Assembly (NCBI GenBank): GCA_030038195.1 | Contig: JASHPJ010000121.1 | Span: 1-42,874 of the forward strand | Direction of reading: 5' to 3' | From: Acidobacteriaceae bacterium | GTDB lineage: Bacteria; Acidobacteriota; Terriglobia; Terriglobales; Acidobacteriaceae | DNA: 42,874 bases | In this document: positions 41,859 to 42,874 of the stretch, piece after piece | Layout: each line of letters starts with the position of its first letter | How positions within the stretch are numbered: position 1 is the stretch's first letter | The notes under the pieces: generated by a model | What the model was told of the DNA's origin: nothing | What the model saw: the letters and a program-made list of their open reading frames with translations, nothing else | Databases searched by the model: none | Translations under genes and position numbers: made by a program

Positions 41859-42874
41859 GAGCTAGTTGAAACAGGCGCTGCTGCTGCGGAATCACGGAAT
41901 TCCGCCGCAGTGTTGACCATCTTGACTAAAGCCTGCCGCACCTCCGGCCAGCCTCTCGTCTTGAGTCCGCAATCGGGATTCACCCAGAGCTGCTCGGGGG
42001 TCAGAACTTCCAGGGCCTTGTGCAGAAGGTTGGCCATCTCCCCATCCTGGGGGATGCGCGGCGAGTGAATATCGTAGACGCCCGGCCCGATTTCGTTCGG
42101 ATAGCGCACCCGGCGAAAGGCATCGAGCAGCTCCATGTGCGAGCGCGAGCATTCAATCGAAATTACGTCCGCGTCCATCCGGACGATGGAATCGATGATG
42201 TCGTTGAACTCCGAGTAGCACATGTGCGTGTGAATCTGGGTGCGATCCTGAACGCCCGAAGACGCGAGCAGAAATGCGTCCACGCTCCACTGAAGATATT
42301 GCGGCCAGTCGGCGCGGCGCAGGGGAAGACCCTCGCGAATGGCAGGCTCGTCGATTTGGATAATTTTGATTCCCGCTGCTTCCAGGTCCGCGACTTCATC
42401 GCGAATGGCAAGGGCGATCTGCCGGCAGGTCTCTGACCGCGGTTGATCGTCACGCACAAAAGACCATTGCAGAATCGTAACCGGCCCGGTGAGCATTCCC
42501 TTGACCGGCCTGGTGGTAAGGGACTGCGCGTATCGAGCCCAGTACACGGTCATTGGCTGCGGTCGCGATACATCGCCATAGATGATGGGGGGCTTTACAC
42601 AGCGCGAGCCGTAGCTTTGCACCCAGCCATTTTCGCTGAAGACAAATCCTTCGAGCTGCTCGCCGAAGTACTCAACCATGTCGTTGCGCTCGAATTCTCC
42701 GTGAACCAGCACATCGAGTCCGGCTTCTTCCTGGAACTGGATGCAACGTTTGATCTCCTCCTGAAGAAAGCTTTCATAGATTTTTGACTGGATTTTTCCG
42801 GTGCGATAAGCGGATCGCATCTTGCGCACTTCCGCCGTTTGCGGAAACGATCCGATGGTGGTTGTGGGGAATTT
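41855..42874 (-). CDS. metE: Cobalamin-independent methionine synthase (MetE), C-terminal domain, start outside the window
   Basis: The frame is open to the right edge; 339 residues of the C-terminal catalytic domain are visible, starting [20 protein letters not shown], the usual entry to this domain. The zinc site is present: His and Cys in [10 protein letters not shown], Glu in [12 protein letters not shown] and Cys in [12 protein letters not shown]. Also seen are [21 protein letters not shown] and [15 protein letters not shown]. It transfers a methyl group from 5-methyltetrahydropteroyl-glutamate to homocysteine. It is a housekeeping gene with no link to the sugar-use genes and marks the right edge of that region. 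Its TAG stop is made by the right terminus of the TIR element. Confidence 0.96.
   Translation of the reverse strand, partial: KFPTTTIGSFPQTAEVRKMRSAYRTGKIQSKIYESFLQEEIKRCIQFQEEAGLDVLVHGEFERNDMVEYFGEQLEGFVFSENGWVQSYGSRCVKPPIIYGDVSRPQPMTVYWARYAQSLTTRPVKGMLTGPVTILQWSFVRDDQPRSETCRQIALAIRDEVADLEAAGIKIIQIDEPAIREGLPLRRADWPQYLQWSVDAFLLASSGVQDRTQIHTHMCYSEFNDIIDSIVRMDADVISIECSRSHMELLDAFRRVRYPNEIGPGVYDIHSPRIPQDGEMANLLHKALEVLTPEQLWVNPDCGLKTRGWPEVRQALVKMVNTAAEFRDSAAAAPVSTSS

Noticed and set aside
7220-42874. Genomic island anchored at tRNA-Lys
   Set aside because: No integrase gene and no direct repeat of the tRNA 3' end was seen inside the window, so tRNA-linked integration is unsupported.
1-42874. CRISPR array, phage genes or a defence system
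   Set aside because: No regularly spaced repeats, cas-like, phage structural or toxin-antitoxin-like genes were found on either strand.

Overview
The window looks like a chromosomal segment from a soil-type Acidobacteriota (Terriglobia/Acidobacteriaceae-like). The basis is two very large TonB-dependent receptors with an N-terminal carboxypeptidase-like (Oar-type) domain and no SusD partner, many glycoside hydrolases with twin-arginine (Tat) signals, and a moderately GC-rich composition. The species assignment is inference. Nearly everything between about 2 kb and 41.7 kb fits one job: taking up a plant- or microbe-derived glycan, cutting it outside the cytoplasm, and burning the released sugars or sugar acids by non-phosphorylative (aldonate/2-keto-3-deoxy acid) routes. 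No sugar kinase is present.

Layout. 1-1825 (minus): an incomplete unknown gene behind a Tat-exported alkaline-phosphatase-fold protein. 2002-5895 (minus): first TonB-dependent receptor, followed by an AT-rich promoter region and the C-terminal stub of a LacI-type regulator. 6.5-7.3 kb: two tiny overlapping genes, a long inverted repeat and tRNA-Lys(UUU). 7.5-12.4 kb (plus): two Tat-exported glycosidase-like proteins. 12.6-14.2 kb (minus): an SDR dehydrogenase and a FadR-type GntR regulator, divergent from a galactonate-dehydratase-like enolase-superfamily gene and a GH2 enzyme (14.3-18.4 kb). 18.4-25 kb: a RhaT-family symporter divergent from the second TonB receptor, a second enolase-superfamily dehydratase and a RraA-like putative aldolase. 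25-31.3 kb (minus): AraD1/GguC-type FAH-fold enzyme, GH42 and GH2. 31.5-33.3 kb (plus): IlvD/Edd dehydratase, followed by a dump of mobile remnants. 34-38.4 kb (plus): cupin, third enolase-superfamily dehydratase, alpha-glucuronidase-like glycosidase. 38.4-41.7 kb: LysR regulator divergent from a truncated RraA-like gene, SDR and hexuronate-type MFS transporter. 41.9 kb to the end: metE, a housekeeping gene that marks the right border.

How the parts work together (inference). The receptors bring oligosaccharides across the outer membrane. GH2/GH42 and the less typical glycosidases trim them in the periplasm. RhaT and MFS carriers import monosaccharides or uronates/aldonates. SDRs oxidise, the enolase-superfamily and IlvD/Edd enzymes dehydrate, and AraD1/GguC or RraA-like enzymes process the keto-acids. 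Recurrent TGGT/ACCA palindromes at several promoters, two of them in an almost identical operator/-35/spacer block, suggest that the GntR protein at 12.6 kb controls uptake and catabolism together.

The most unusual non-coding observations are (i) that shared operator-promoter block, (ii) a ~165-bp terminal-inverted-repeat element present twice whose internal hairpin arms differ completely between copies yet remain perfectly paired, and (iii) the placement of one copy exactly at the convergent stop codons of the MFS and metE genes, so that the CTAG at each end supplies a TAG stop to each gene.
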